A DNA stretch of 64,000 bases from Paenibacillus sp. G2S3 (GCF_030123105.1 NZ_CP126095.1:3472001-3536000); one strand, 5' to 3'. Positions 29,508 through 39,051 are shown, counted from the first letter of the stretch. Translations and numbers: made by a program. Notes: generated from the sequence alone by a model not told the origin.

Positions 29508-30695
29508 ATGAAACTAACACCTCGGTTTAAGCGGGTTTTCGTCATTGTTATGGATTCTGTAGGCATTGGTGAAGCTCCAGATGCTGAAAAGTTTGGAGAT
29601 GCAGGATCACATACCTTACGGCATATTGCGGAAAATATGAATGGGCTGCATGTTCCTGTTTTATCCAAGTTAGGGTTAAGCCATATTGACCAAATACCCG
29701 GAGTACCCAAAGTAGAAGGGCCTTTAGCATATTGGACCAAAATGCAAGAGGCTTCGAACGGGAAGGACACGATGACAGGACATTGGGAAATCATGGGCCT
29801 ACGAATTGATGTTCCTTTCAAGGTGTTCCCTGAAGGATTTCCGTATGAATTAATTAACGAATTAGAAGAAAAAACGGGACGAAAGATAATTGGGAATAAG
29901 CCCGCTAGTGGTACAGATATTCTCGATGAGCTTGGACAAGAGCATATGAACACTGGTGCACTCATTGTCTATACTTCAGCTGACTCTGTGATTCAGATTG
30001 CGGCTCATGAAGAGGTTGTTCCTTTGGAAGAGCTATATCAAATCTGTGAGATTGCCAGAGAGATTACTTTGCGTGAGGAATACATGCTAGGCAGAGTGAT
30101 TGCAAGACCATTCCTCGGACAGTCCGGGGATTTCAAGAGAACAGCGAATCGTCATGATTATGCCTTGAAGCCTTATGAAAGAACCGTGATGAATGAGCTC
30201 AAGGATGCTGGGTTTGATGTACTAGCGATTGGCAAAATCTCAGATATATATGATGGAGAAGGTGTCACCAAATCATTGCGTACAGTGTCTAACATGGATG
30301 GTATGGATAAACTCATGGAGACCATTCATACTGATTTTACAGGACTTAGTTTCTTGAATCTTGTTGATTTTGATGCACTTTATGGACATCGTAGAGATCC
30401 AATTGGGTATGGGAAAGCGCTAGAAGAATTTGACGATCGATTACCTGAAGTTCTTGCGGAGATAAGTGAAGAGGATTTACTTATAATTACGGCAGACCAT
30501 GGCAACGATCCCATTCATGCAGGTACAGATCATACCCGTGAATATGTTCCTTTACTCATCTACAGTAAGAGTTTCAATCGACAAAGTGAGCTACCTGTAT
30601 GTAAGACATTTTCGGATATTGGAGCAACAATTGCAGATAACTTTGGTGTAACCATGCCACAATTTGGACAGAGTCTCTTACAGGGGCTTAAATAA
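29508..30695 (+). CDS. deoB: Phosphopentomutase
   Basis: A 395-residue metalloenzyme of the alkaline-phosphatase superfamily that interconverts (deoxy)ribose-1-phosphate and -5-phosphate. Metal-site motifs are visible: [17 protein letters not shown] at the N-terminus (first Asp), then the catalytic-loop region with [13 protein letters not shown] (phospho-acceptor Thr), and late [14 protein letters not shown] plus ITADHGNDP and [16 protein letters not shown] precedes the ATG. It completes the nucleoside route: uptake, phosphorolysis, and entry of the pentose into central metabolism. Last gene before two terminators. Confidence 0.97.
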   Translation: MKLTPRFKRVFVIVMDSVGIGEAPDAEKFGDAGSHTLRHIAENMNGLHVPVLSKLGLSHIDQIPGVPKVEGPLAYWTKMQEASNGKDTMTGHWEIMGLRIDVPFKVFPEGFPYELINELEEKTGRKIIGNKPASGTDILDELGQEHMNTGALIVYTSADSVIQIAAHEEVVPLEELYQICEIAREITLREEYMLGRVIARPFLGQSGDFKRTANRHDYALKPYERTVMNELKDAGFDVLAIGKISDIYDGEGVTKSLRTVSNMDGMDKLMETIHTDFTGLSFLNLVDFDALYGHRRDPIGYGKALEEFDDRLPEVLAEISEEDLLIITADHGNDPIHAGTDHTREYVPLLIYSKSFNRQSELPVCKTFSDIGATIADNFGVTMPQFGQSLLQGLK

Positions 30696-30712
30696 ACTTT
30701 ATTAAAAATAGT

Positions 30713-30760
30713 AACAGGATACCTAACTTGTATTGAGTAAAAAGGTATCCTGTTCGTCCT
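30713..30760 (+). terminator. Hairpin after deoB
   Basis: Perfect 12-base arms AACAGGATACCT / AGGTATCCTGTT around an 18-base loop, then a weak T tract. Confidence 0.6.
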
Positions 30761-30786
30761 TTTAACTACACATCTTCGTAAATAAG

Positions 30787-30812
30787 AAGCCGCCAAGAGA
30801 GCGGCTTTTTTT
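30787..30812 (+). terminator. Second terminator after deoB
   Basis: AAGCCGC-CAAGAGA-GCGGCTT stem followed by a run of T bases; a strong intrinsic terminator isolating the trehalose operon. Confidence 0.85.
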
Positions 30813-30933
30813 GTTGTGATTATGGAATGAATATTAAGGTAAGAAAAACCAAATGTTAAACGCTGAAGTAATAATCTATAGTCAAATGGGTTAATAAAAG
30901 AAGAAACTTCAGTTGTTGTGATAAGCAAAAGTA

Positions 30934-30994
30934 TTGACAACCTGTATATACAGGTTTAAACTGTGTGAAGTGTTTGAACTTGTATATACAGGTT
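30934..30994 (+). promoter_or_regulatory. tre promoter with two TreR operators
   Basis: TTGACA (30934-30939), 17 bases, TAAACT (30957-30962). The spacer is filled by the perfect 18-base palindrome AACCTGTATATACAGGTT (30939-30956); a second, nearly perfect copy AACTTGTATATACAGGTT lies at 30977-30994, just downstream of the start point. Both contain the TTGTATATACAA-like core known for Bacillus TreR. Repression is expected until trehalose-6-phosphate is present. Confidence 0.88.
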
Positions 30995-31034
30995 TAATAT
31001 TTGACATAAAGTAATTCTTTTGGAGGTGTTCAAC

Positions 31035-32738
31035 TTGAGTCAGTCCCAGTATTCGGAATGGTGGCGCCGGTCCACGGTGTATCAGGTGTATCCGAAGAGC
31101 TTTAAGGACACTACAGGCAACGGAACAGGAGATATTAAAGGACTTATTGAAAAAGTGGATTATTTACAGAACCTTGGAATCGATATTGTCTGGTTACAGC
31201 CGGTTTATGTCTCGCCACAACATGATAACGGTTACGATGTTGCGGATTATGAAAATATCAACCCGGATTTTGGTACGATGGAGGATTTTGACGAGCTAAT
31301 ACAGGAACTGCACAGACGCGAAATGAAGCTAATGATCGATATCGTGGTTAACCATACTTCAACAGAACATGAGTGGTTCAAACAGTCCCTTTCAAGCAGG
31401 AACAATCCCTACCGTGATTACTATATCTGGAAGGACCCGGCTCCGGACGGCGGCTTACCCAACAATTGGCAGTCGAAGTTCGGGGGTCCTGCCTGGCAGT
31501 TTGATGAAGCTTCGGGACAATATTATCTTACTCTCTTCGATAAAACCCAGGCCGATCTGAATTGGGAGAACGAGAAGGTACGTAGAGCAGTGAATAATAT
31601 GATGCTATTCTGGGCTAATAAGGGTGTCGACGGCTTCCGCATGGATGTAATTAATTTAATCTCCAAGGATCAGCGCTTCCCTAACGATGACGGGAGTGTT
31701 CCACCGGGGGATGGACGCAAGTTCTATACTGACGGTCCACGGGTCCATGAATACATCAAAGCGATGTACGAAGAGGTATTTGGTCCGTATGAGATGGTGA
31801 CGGTCGGAGAGATGTCCTCAACTACACTGGAGCATTGCATCCGGTACTCGAGTCCTAAAGAACGGGAATTTTCCATGACTTTCAATTTTCATCACTTAAA
31901 AGTCGATTATCCGAATGGACAGAAGTGGGAGCTAATGCCCTATGATTTTGAGGCGATGAAAAGCTTGTTCACAGAGTGGCAGACGGAAATGCAGAAAGGT
32001 CGGGGCTGGAACGCATTATTTTTTAACAATCACGATCAACCGCGTGCCCTCTCCAGATTTACGGATGATAAGGTCTACCGTGTAGAAAGTGCCAAGCTGC
32101 TTGCAACAACTCTGCATGGCCTTCAGGGAACACCTTATGTGTATCAGGGGGAAGAAATCGGGATGCCAAATCCGGTATGGAAGAGCATCGATGAGTTCCG
32201 TGACATTGAGTCACTGAATATGTACCGTATATTGTGTGAACAGGGGAAAAGTCCTGAGACTGCCCTGAGTATTCTTCAGGAACGTTCACGGGACAATTCC
32301 CGTACGCCGATGCAGTGGGATGACAGCCGAAATGCCGGATTTACCACAGGTACTCCATGGCTGAAAGTTGATGAGCGGTATTCGGACATCAATGTGAAGA
32401 AGGAGCTAGCAAATCCTGATTCCATCTTCCATCATTACCGCAAGCTGATTACATTACGCAAGGAGTATGGGATTTTCATAGAAGGTGTATTCAAGAGACT
32501 CGACGAAGGGCATCCTGAAGTGTTCGCTTATGCTAGAACAAGCGATGGAGAAGCGCTTGTAGTGGTCTCGAACTTCAGGAGTAAAGAGATTACCTTCCGC
32601 TTTGAAGATAGTCACTGGACAGAGTTATCATCAAGTGGTAAAGACGAGCTTCTGATTGGGAATACAACAGAAACACCTGCATTAACACAAGAGCTTCAGC
32701 TTAGTCCTTATGCTTCCTACATGTGGTTAATCCGCTAA
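31035..32738 (+). CDS. treA: Trehalose-6-phosphate hydrolase (GH13)
   Basis: A 567-residue cytoplasmic GH13 enzyme that splits trehalose-6-phosphate into glucose and glucose-6-phosphate. The start is TTG 31035, 8 bases after GGAGG; the TTG at 31020 overlaps this site. GH13 regions are clear: VVNHTS, DGFRMDVINLI (nucleophile Asp), TVGEMSST (acid Glu) and FFNNHDQPRALSRF. Oligo-1,6-glucosidases are close relatives, but location with treP and treR and TreR operators upstream makes the phosphotrehalase reading strong. Also called treC in some species. Confidence 0.93.
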   Translation: MSQSQYSEWWRRSTVYQVYPKSFKDTTGNGTGDIKGLIEKVDYLQNLGIDIVWLQPVYVSPQHDNGYDVADYENINPDFGTMEDFDELIQELHRREMKLMIDIVVNHTSTEHEWFKQSLSSRNNPYRDYYIWKDPAPDGGLPNNWQSKFGGPAWQFDEASGQYYLTLFDKTQADLNWENEKVRRAVNNMMLFWANKGVDGFRMDVINLISKDQRFPNDDGSVPPGDGRKFYTDGPRVHEYIKAMYEEVFGPYEMVTVGEMSSTTLEHCIRYSSPKEREFSMTFNFHHLKVDYPNGQKWELMPYDFEAMKSLFTEWQTEMQKGRGWNALFFNNHDQPRALSRFTDDKVYRVESAKLLATTLHGLQGTPYVYQGEEIGMPNPVWKSIDEFRDIESLNMYRILCEQGKSPETALSILQERSRDNSRTPMQWDDSRNAGFTTGTPWLKVDERYSDINVKKELANPDSIFHHYRKLITLRKEYGIFIEGVFKRLDEGHPEVFAYARTSDGEALVVVSNFRSKEITFRFEDSHWTELSSSGKDELLIGNTTETPALTQELQLSPYASYMWLIR

Positions 32739-32788
32739 CGAAGTGTACTTGAGAAGGAGCACAAATCAATTATGTAAGGAGTGAAGAT

Positions 32789-34759
32789 ATGGCTATAGAC
32801 CGCAAAAATGTTGAGGATATCGTACAGGCAATTGGGGGTAAGGAGAATATTGAGGTTGCGACACATTGTGTAACCCGGCTGAGATTCTCGCTGTATGATG
32901 AGAGCAAGGTGGATTCGGAGGCCCTGGACCGTAACGAACTCGTAAAAGGACAATTTTCTAGCCAGGGGCAGTTTCAGATCGTTATCGGACCGGGAACTGT
33001 AGATAAAGTATATGATGAAATGATTAAGATCACTGGCGGAGCTCGTTCTTCCAAGGATGAAGTGAAATCAGCTGCTGCCCGAAAACAGAATCCGCTGCAG
33101 CGTGCGATCAAGACGCTCGCTGATATATTTATTCCGATTCTTCCGGCCATCGTAACCGCAGGTTTGCTGCTTGGGATTAATAATATACTGACAGGACCTG
33201 GTATCTTCTTCGATAGCCAGTCACTCGTGGATGTCTATCCCGCATGGAAGGACATTGCTGCGATTATTAATACGATTGCCAGCACAGCGTTTACCTTTTT
33301 ACCAGCACTTATCGGTTGGGCAGCTGTCACCCGTTTCGGAGGTAGTCCTCTGCTCGGGATTGTTCTCGGTCTCATTCTCGTACATCCAGATTTATTAAGT
33401 GCCTACAACTATGCAAGTGCTTCCACTGAGGGAACTGTTCCGACCTGGAATTTGTTCGGCTGGCATTTGGAGAAGATCGGTTATCAGGGGCAAGTATTGC
33501 CAGTACTGGTTTCGGCCTATATTCTAGCTAGCTTGGAAAAATTCCTCAATCGCCGGGTACATGATTCCATTAAACTGCTGGTTGTTGCACCAGTGACTCT
33601 GCTGATTACAGGCTTTCTGGCCTTCACCATTATCGGACCAGTTACCTTTGGCATTGCCAATGCCATCACCTCCGGCCTGATCTATGTATTTGATCACTTT
33701 GCGCTCCTTGGGGGCTTGATCTACGGCGGATTCTATGCGCTACTGGTTATCACTGGTATGCATCATACCTTCTTGGCGGTGGATGTGCAGCTCATCGGCA
33801 GCGAGGGCGGCACCTTCCTCTGGCCGATGTTAGCGCTCTCCAATATTGCACAAGGTGCCGCGGCACTGGCAATGATGTTCGTAGTCAGAGAACAGAAGGC
33901 AAAAGGCTTGGCTGCTACGTCTTCCGTCTCTGCATTCCTCGGCGTGACGGAACCAGCGATCTTCGGTGTGAATATTCGCTATCGTTATCCTTTCATCTTC
34001 GGGATGATCGGCTCGGCAATTGCCGGCATGCTTCTTACTGTTAACCAGGTTCGCGCTTCTTCCATTGGCGTAGGGGGGATTCCCGGCTTCCTGTCGATAT
34101 TCCCGAACCAATGGGGCGTATTCTTTATAGGCATGGCTATTGTACTCATCGTGCCTTTTGTCGCCACTGTACTCTACGGTCGTTCTGTGGTGGGACGTTC
34201 CGAAAAGAACTCAGCTAAAAAGGCTACTAGTACTGTGAGCAAAACAGACGATTTGAACAGCCACCCTACAGTTCAAGAGTCACAAAAATCCATGAATATT
34301 CTGGAGCTTATCTCTCCGCTCAGTGGAACTGCAGTATCTCTAGAACAGGTGCCTGATCCTGCATTTGCTGAGAAGCAGATGGGCGAGGGAATTGCAATCG
34401 AACCTTCTGAGGGTAAAGTATATGCACCCTTTGATGCTACAGTAGCTCATGTGATCAAGAGCAAACATGCGCTTATACTGGAGCATGCCAGCGGTGTACA
34501 AGTACTTATCCACGTTGGTATTAATACGGTGTCTCTTAAAGGCAGTGGTTTTACCACCCATAAGAATATTGGCGACAAGGTGCATGCAGGTGAGCTTCTG
34601 CTAGAATTTGATATGGAAGCTATTCGCGCAGCAGGCTACCCGTTGATTACACCAATCATCATTCCTGCAGGTCAGGATATGGTGGAGAAGATTGAGGAGA
34701 AGACTGGACCAGCTGCAGCTAGACAATCTAGCATCTTGACTATTCATCTCAAGAGTTGA
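32789..34759 (+). CDS. treP: Trehalose PTS transporter EIIBCA
   Basis: A 656-residue membrane protein that imports trehalose and phosphorylates it. Domain order: EIIB (about 1-90) with phosphocysteine Cys27 in THCVTRLRF, an EIIC membrane domain of about ten helices (about 105-470) and a C-terminal EIIA-Glc-like domain (about 505-656) with the His pair His560 and active-site His575 (LIHVGINTV). Having EIIA fused makes the transporter self-contained with HPr; Bacillus subtilis TreP lacks EIIA. Lies 50 bases after treA with AAGGAG before the ATG. Confidence 0.95.
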   Translation: MAIDRKNVEDIVQAIGGKENIEVATHCVTRLRFSLYDESKVDSEALDRNELVKGQFSSQGQFQIVIGPGTVDKVYDEMIKITGGARSSKDEVKSAAARKQNPLQRAIKTLADIFIPILPAIVTAGLLLGINNILTGPGIFFDSQSLVDVYPAWKDIAAIINTIASTAFTFLPALIGWAAVTRFGGSPLLGIVLGLILVHPDLLSAYNYASASTEGTVPTWNLFGWHLEKIGYQGQVLPVLVSAYILASLEKFLNRRVHDSIKLLVVAPVTLLITGFLAFTIIGPVTFGIANAITSGLIYVFDHFALLGGLIYGGFYALLVITGMHHTFLAVDVQLIGSEGGTFLWPMLALSNIAQGAAALAMMFVVREQKAKGLAATSSVSAFLGVTEPAIFGVNIRYRYPFIFGMIGSAIAGMLLTVNQVRASSIGVGGIPGFLSIFPNQWGVFFIGMAIVLIVPFVATVLYGRSVVGRSEKNSAKKATSTVSKTDDLNSHPTVQESQKSMNILELISPLSGTAVSLEQVPDPAFAEKQMGEGIAIEPSEGKVYAPFDATVAHVIKSKHALILEHASGVQVLIHVGINTVSLKGSGFTTHKNIGDKVHAGELLLEFDMEAIRAAGYPLITPIIIPAGQDMVEKIEEKTGPAAARQSSILTIHLKS

Positions 34760-34797
34760 GATAGACTATATTGGCAAAGACTTTATATTACAGAAAG

Positions 34798-34820
34798 ACA
34801 GCCCCTGGGGGCTGTTTTTC
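34798..34820 (+). terminator. Terminator after treP
   Basis: ACAGCCCC / GGGGCTGT stem and TTTTT. It precedes treR, which may be expressed by read-through or from a promoter of its own. Confidence 0.78.
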
Positions 34821-34922
34821 TGTAAATATAAGAATTTATATGTTACACGCTATAAATTTCCCTCCAATTGAATCGATGCTTCCAAAGGCATGACGTGATA
34901 CAATAAAGGGCGGTGATCAAAA

Positions 34923-35642
34923 TTGAGAGAAAATAAATATTTGCAAATTTATAATGAGTACAGCAACCAAATTCTTTCTGGACAACTGCTACCTGGAACC
35001 AAACTGCCTTCTGAAAGTGAACTTGCTGAAGCTTACAGCACTTCACGAGAGACCGTTCGCAAAGCGCTGAACCTGCTGTTTCGTGAAGGGTATATTCACA
35101 AAATTAAGGGTAGAGGCTCCTTTGTGCTTGATATGACGAGAATGGATTTCCCCGTTACCGGTCTGATTTCATTTAAAGAGATGGCCGATACACTGGGTAC
35201 TGCCTCACGGACACTGGTAGAGCGGACGATAAGTGATCCGGCAGGCTCCGCGCTCGCCAGACATCTGCAGATTCCGCCTGAAACCCTGGTTTGGAAAGTT
35301 ATTCGTGCCAGAGAAATTGAAGGCGATCGGATCATTTTGGATAAGGATTATTTCCGAGCAGATATTGTTCCATTCCTAAGCGAGGAGATCGCGGAAGGCT
35401 CACTCTATGAATATCTGGAGCAGGAGTTGGGGCTTAAAATCAGTTATGCGAAGAAGCTGATATCCGTTGAGCCTTCTACCGAGGAGGATCATAGACTGCT
35501 TGATTTGAAGAGTTACACTCATATTGTAGTAGTACGAAACTATGTTTATTTGGAGAACACGGTGCTTTTCCAATATACCGAATCCAGGCATCGACTGGAT
35601 AAATTTCAGTTCGTGGATTTTGCTCGAAGGGTGAAACGTTAA
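34923..35642 (+). CDS. treR: Trehalose operon repressor TreR (GntR/HutC family)
   Basis: A 239-residue GntR-family repressor. N-terminal winged helix (about 5-70; GQLLPGTKLPSESELAEAY, TSRETVRKALNLL) and C-terminal UTRA ligand domain (about 90-235) that binds trehalose-6-phosphate in this family. Starts at TTG 34923 after GGCGGTGAT. The length equals that of the Bacillus protein (238). Its targets are the two palindromes at 30939-30994. Confidence 0.93.
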   Translation: MRENKYLQIYNEYSNQILSGQLLPGTKLPSESELAEAYSTSRETVRKALNLLFREGYIHKIKGRGSFVLDMTRMDFPVTGLISFKEMADTLGTASRTLVERTISDPAGSALARHLQIPPETLVWKVIRAREIEGDRIILDKDYFRADIVPFLSEEIAEGSLYEYLEQELGLKISYAKKLISVEPSTEEDHRLLDLKSYTHIVVVRNYVYLENTVLFQYTESRHRLDKFQFVDFARRVKR

Positions 35643-35659
35643 ACTAAGCTTAAAGAGGG

Positions 35660-35692
35660 GGGTCCCAGTTTGGGATACGCCTTTTTTTCCGA
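35660..35692 (+). terminator. Possible terminator after treR
   Basis: TCCCA-GTT-TGGGA hairpin followed after a few bases by TTTTTTT. Imperfect stem-to-T spacing. Confidence 0.5.
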
Positions 35693-35770
35693 AAAGGCAG
35701 TATATTACCGATACAAGAACGCTTGAGAAGTTCATTCCTACGTTCGCAATAACGATATATTAAGAAAAAG

Positions 35771-35795
35771 GCTGCCCTCAGAGGCAGCTTTTTTA
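35771..35795 (+). terminator. Terminator downstream of treR
   Basis: GCTGCC-CTCAGA-GGCAGC with TTTTTT; strong. The stretch from here to the CsoR-type promoter at 35962 shows no gene or repeat that I can support. Confidence 0.85.
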
Positions 35796-35961
35796 TATGA
35801 CGTTCAAAATAACAAGCTACCCCTGGCGATTCCTCATTACTACGGTTGAAGGCAAAACTATAAATCGTCTTCTGGGTGCCAATAAACAGCCTTGTAATGA
35901 ACATTTTCCTATTTCAGTTTTGAAATTCTTCTGGAACTGAGGAAAATACGACAATTTACTC

Positions 35962-35991
35962 TTGACATTATAGGGTAGGGGGGTATAGTAT
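35962..35991 (+). promoter_or_regulatory. Promoter with CsoR-like operator 1 (MFS gene)
   Basis: TTGACA (35962-35967), 16 bases, TATAGT (35984-35989). The spacer and -10 carry TATAGGGTAGGGGGGTATAG (35969-35988), the TA-G-tract-TA pattern of CsoR operators. Two relatives, at 37575 and 38013, lie before csoR and the lipoprotein gene. Confidence 0.75.
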
Positions 35992-36051
35992 ATTACTGCG
36001 TTGGTATTAAAAATTTTAATTATTGGTTACAAAAGGAGGAGGAAGAAAGTT

Positions 36052-37497
36052 ATGAATAATCAAGCACAGACTTTACCGCAAGCCGATCCCAAACGCTGGA
36101 TGGCTCTGGCCTTACTATGTCTTGCCAATTTTATGGTGATCATGGACACATCCATTATCGGCGTTGCACTGCCAGCCATCAAAGAAGCGCTCGGCTATAC
36201 GCAGGCAAGTTTACAGTGGGTGTTTAACGCTTATGTCATTTTCTTTGGCGGATTATTGTTACTTGGTGGTCGATTGTCCGATCTATTTGGTCAGCGCCGC
36301 ATATTCATGTGGGGATTTTCCATTCTAACGTTAGCTTCCTTGCTGGCAGGACTCGCTTGGAACGAGGAAGCGCTTAATGTTGGTCGCGCCCTACAAGGAT
36401 TTGGTTCCGCATTAATAGCCCCATCCGCGTTAACGATTGTTATGATGCTCTTCGGTGGCAACCCCAAAGAACTAGGGAAAGCATTAGGCTTCTGGGGCGC
36501 ATCAGCTGCTGCTGGCGGTTCAGCCGGCGTGTTTCTTGGCGGGGTCATTACCGAGTGGCTCAGCTGGCAATGGACCTTCCTCATCAATGTACCCGTTGGC
36601 ATTATTGCATTACTCCTGTCGCCTGGACTTTTAGCCAAGGGAATGCGAAGAAAAGGCAGCATTGACGTCATTGGCTCCATCTTCGTCACAGCGGCTTTGG
36701 TTTTGGTGGTATATGGCATTGTTACTGCAGAACACAATGGATGGGGAGCGCCATCCACGTTGTGGACGCTTATTTCAGGAGTCGTGTTATTTATCCTTTT
36801 CCTGATCGTTCAGGCAACTAAAAAGGAACCGCTTGTTCCACTGAAGATTTTTAAAACACCCAATCTGGCTGCAGGCAATATCGCGCTCATTATGCTGGCT
36901 GGGAGTTGGATTCCGCTGTGGTATTTCCTCAATCTCTATATGCAGCAGGTGCTAAAGTTTTCTGCTTTCGCCGGCGGAGTCGGCTTACTGCCGATGACGG
37001 TCCTAATTACTATCTTCATGATTTTGATTACCGGTAAATTAATCGGAAAATTCGGAATAAAAGCAAACTTGATCATTGGATTGATTGCACTCGGGTGTTC
37101 GATGCTTCTGTTCGCTAGCAATACGCCGGTTGATGGGAACTTTATCGCCAACGTGCTTCCAGCTTCCTTGCTTGGTGCACTTGGCATGTCACTTGCCTAT
37201 ATTCCGGCTACGATGTCCGCCATGTCGGGGGCTAAACCCGAAGAAGCAGGGCTTGCATCGGGTCTCGCCAATACGAGCTACCAGATTGGTTCAGCTATCA
37301 GTTTGGCCATCATGGTTGCGATTGCGGGTTCAACAACTGCTTCCCAAACCGGTATTGACCCGGTCTCCGCGCTAAACGAAGGCTTTCAACAAGCTTTTAT
37401 GTGGTCTGGTATCGTCGCTCTTGTAGGTGCTGTGCTAGCGTTTCTATTTATCCGTTCACCTAAGCAGGGTGAAGCAAGTGACAAGAGAGCTATATAA
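36052..37497 (+). CDS. MFS multidrug transporter, DHA2 (EmrB/QacA) family
   Basis: A 481-residue membrane exporter with 14 expected helices. Motif A reads GGRLSDLFGQRR, and the D1-type segment NFMVIMDTSIIGVALPAI is at the N-terminus; GRALQGFGSALIAPSALT follows. The start ATG 36052 has AGGAGGAGG upstream (the open frame reaches 36001). It sits under a CsoR-like promoter and 118 bases before csoR, so it is probably induced by copper or another thiophilic signal, unusual for a family that exports organic drugs. Substrate unknown. Confidence 0.9.
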   Translation: MNNQAQTLPQADPKRWMALALLCLANFMVIMDTSIIGVALPAIKEALGYTQASLQWVFNAYVIFFGGLLLLGGRLSDLFGQRRIFMWGFSILTLASLLAGLAWNEEALNVGRALQGFGSALIAPSALTIVMMLFGGNPKELGKALGFWGASAAAGGSAGVFLGGVITEWLSWQWTFLINVPVGIIALLLSPGLLAKGMRRKGSIDVIGSIFVTAALVLVVYGIVTAEHNGWGAPSTLWTLISGVVLFILFLIVQATKKEPLVPLKIFKTPNLAAGNIALIMLAGSWIPLWYFLNLYMQQVLKFSAFAGGVGLLPMTVLITIFMILITGKLIGKFGIKANLIIGLIALGCSMLLFASNTPVDGNFIANVLPASLLGALGMSLAYIPATMSAMSGAKPEEAGLASGLANTSYQIGSAISLAIMVAIAGSTTASQTGIDPVSALNEGFQQAFMWSGIVALVGAVLAFLFIRSPKQGEASDKRAI

Positions 37498-37574
37498 CCA
37501 ATGAATCGAGCTCCAGTGCCTAATCAACGGAGTTGACAGGACTCCATCGAATTAACAAACTTATATTTTATGTA

Positions 37575-37593
37575 TATAGGGGTGTGGAGTATT
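37575..37593 (+). promoter_or_regulatory. CsoR-like operator 2 (csoR)
   Basis: TATAGGGGTGTGGAGTATT lies 22 bases before csoR and shares the TATAGGG...GGxxTAT pattern with boxes 1 and 3. It indicates autoregulation. Confidence 0.65.
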
Positions 37594-37614
37594 TTAAAAG
37601 AAAGGAGGATTCCG

Positions 37615-37965
37615 ATGAGCAAAGAATCGATACTCTTTGAACAAGTGATTCAGCAAGATCCGGGCTTTTGCTCACCTGGAGAGGATAAGCGCAAGAGCCA
37701 TCATTCCAATCAAGCCAATAGCGATCTGCTCAACCGATTGAATCGAATCGAAGGACAGGTCCTTGGCATTAAAGCCATGATTAAGAAAGATATTTACTGT
37801 GACGATATGTTGAATCAGATCTCTTCGGTGCAAGCATCATTGAATGATGTCGGGAAGCTAGTACTTGAATATCATATGAAAAGTTGTGTCATCGAACGGA
37901 TTCAAGTAGGGGATACGGAAGTATTAACGGAATTCATGAAGACGATCAATAAACTGATGAAATAA
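37615..37965 (+). CDS. csoR: CsoR-family copper-sensing repressor
   Basis: A 116-residue all-helical repressor. The start is ATG 37615 (AAAGGAGG 6 bases before). The Cu(I) triad is Cys62, His87 and Cys91 (DIYCDDML, EYHMKSC), with the same spacing (25 and 4) as Cys45/His70/Cys74 of Bacillus CsoR; persulfide sensors (CstR) and nickel sensors (RcnR) differ at the His. The core LLNRLNRIEGQVLGIK is typical. The N-terminal tail with Cys19 and His29-His30 is extra. It probably controls the MFS gene, itself and the lipoprotein gene through three boxes. Confidence 0.93.
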   Translation: MSKESILFEQVIQQDPGFCSPGEDKRKSHHSNQANSDLLNRLNRIEGQVLGIKAMIKKDIYCDDMLNQISSVQASLNDVGKLVLEYHMKSCVIERIQVGDTEVLTEFMKTINKLMK

Positions 37966-38012
37966 AGGTCGGACCGCTTTCAGTAATGATACGGCTTTTA
38001 TGCCATCATTAT

Positions 38013-38031
38013 TATAGGGTAAGGGGGACTT
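38013..38031 (+). promoter_or_regulatory. CsoR-like operator 3 (lipoprotein gene)
   Basis: TATAGGGTAAGGGGGACTT lies 69 bases before the lipoprotein start and is nearly identical in its first half to box 1. Confidence 0.65.
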
Positions 38032-38099
38032 TGCGGCTGCAGCGTGTCAAGATGCGCTCTGCATCTTCGAATTTATATTGAAACGGAGTTGCTATAACC

Positions 38100-39023
38100 A
38101 TGAAGAAGAAGATACTCCTCGTCGCTGCTGCGGTGGTCGCTTTTAGCGTATTGGCTGCATGCGGCAAAGCGGAGGACAAGAAGCTAGCAAACGGAAATAA
38201 CCATGCCGGGCATGCAGCAAGCAGCGGGCAAGAGAACGCCGAGAAGAATGCAGGAAATGAGAAAGAGGAGGCGGAAGACATGAAGCACGGAGGTAGCCAC
38301 GGCAATCATGGCGCAGCTGCGAAGCCTGCATTGGAGGATCTTAACGTATCATTTACCTTCCCCACAGGCGCCGCAAAAGCAAACGAAGAAACGGAATTGA
38401 CTATTCAAATTACGGATAAGGACGGGAAAACGGTCAATAAGTATGATATCAATCACGAGAAATTGCTTCATCTCATCATCGTCAATCACGATTTGTCGTT
38501 CTTTAACCACATTCATCCCGAGTTTAAGGGAGACGGCACATTTACGGTGAACACTTCGTTCCCGGCTGGAGGTGAGTACAAGGTGTTTGCGGACTTTATT
38601 CCTACTGGCGGTGCCAATTCCACGCTTAGCGAATGGGTGAAGGTGGAAGGCAAGGAAAGCAAACATGCCGCGATTACGCCCGAAGGGAAGCTGGTAAAAG
38701 AAGTGGGTGGCAAGGAAATTGAACTGGCCTTGAGTGGTACGAAACCAAACGAAGAAGTGACATTGACCTTCGACATTCGCGATGCGAAGACGAAGAAGGG
38801 GATTGATAACCTGCAGCCTTATTTAGGAGATGTCGGCCATGTTGTGATTCTATCGAAAGATGCGAATCAATATCTTCATGTTCATCCAATCGATGAGAAA
38901 GCTACGGGACCGGATGCAAAATTCGCGACTTCTTTTCCGCAAAGTGGGACGTATAAATTATGGGGACAATTTCAGCATAACGGGGAAGTGTTCACCGTAC
39001 CATTCGTCGTTGATGTGAAGTAA
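38100..39023 (+). CDS. His-rich metal-binding lipoprotein with two HxH domains
   Basis: A 307-residue exported lipoprotein (lipobox SVLAAC, lipidated Cys21). A His/Glu-rich linker (about 30-80; HAGHAASSG, MKHGGSHGNHG) is followed by two related domains of about 110 residues, each with an H-x-H-P motif: FNHIHPEFK near residue 140 and YLHVHPID near 260, each preceded by a His at the end of a strand (LHLIIVNHD, GHVVILSKD). This looks like a periplasm-side copper binder (YtkA/FixH-like families). Driven by CsoR-like box 3. Metal identity is inferred from the csoR context. Confidence 0.8.
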   Translation: MKKKILLVAAAVVAFSVLAACGKAEDKKLANGNNHAGHAASSGQENAEKNAGNEKEEAEDMKHGGSHGNHGAAAKPALEDLNVSFTFPTGAAKANEETELTIQITDKDGKTVNKYDINHEKLLHLIIVNHDLSFFNHIHPEFKGDGTFTVNTSFPAGGEYKVFADFIPTGGANSTLSEWVKVEGKESKHAAITPEGKLVKEVGGKEIELALSGTKPNEEVTLTFDIRDAKTKKGIDNLQPYLGDVGHVVILSKDANQYLHVHPIDEKATGPDAKFATSFPQSGTYKLWGQFQHNGEVFTVPFVVDVK

Positions 39024-39051
39024 GCCCATGATCATGGGATAAAAGACGATA

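Noticed and set aside
31035..32738. Oligo-1,6-glucosidase instead of phosphotrehalase
   Set aside because: The two families are similar in sequence, but treP, treR and TreR operators surround the gene.
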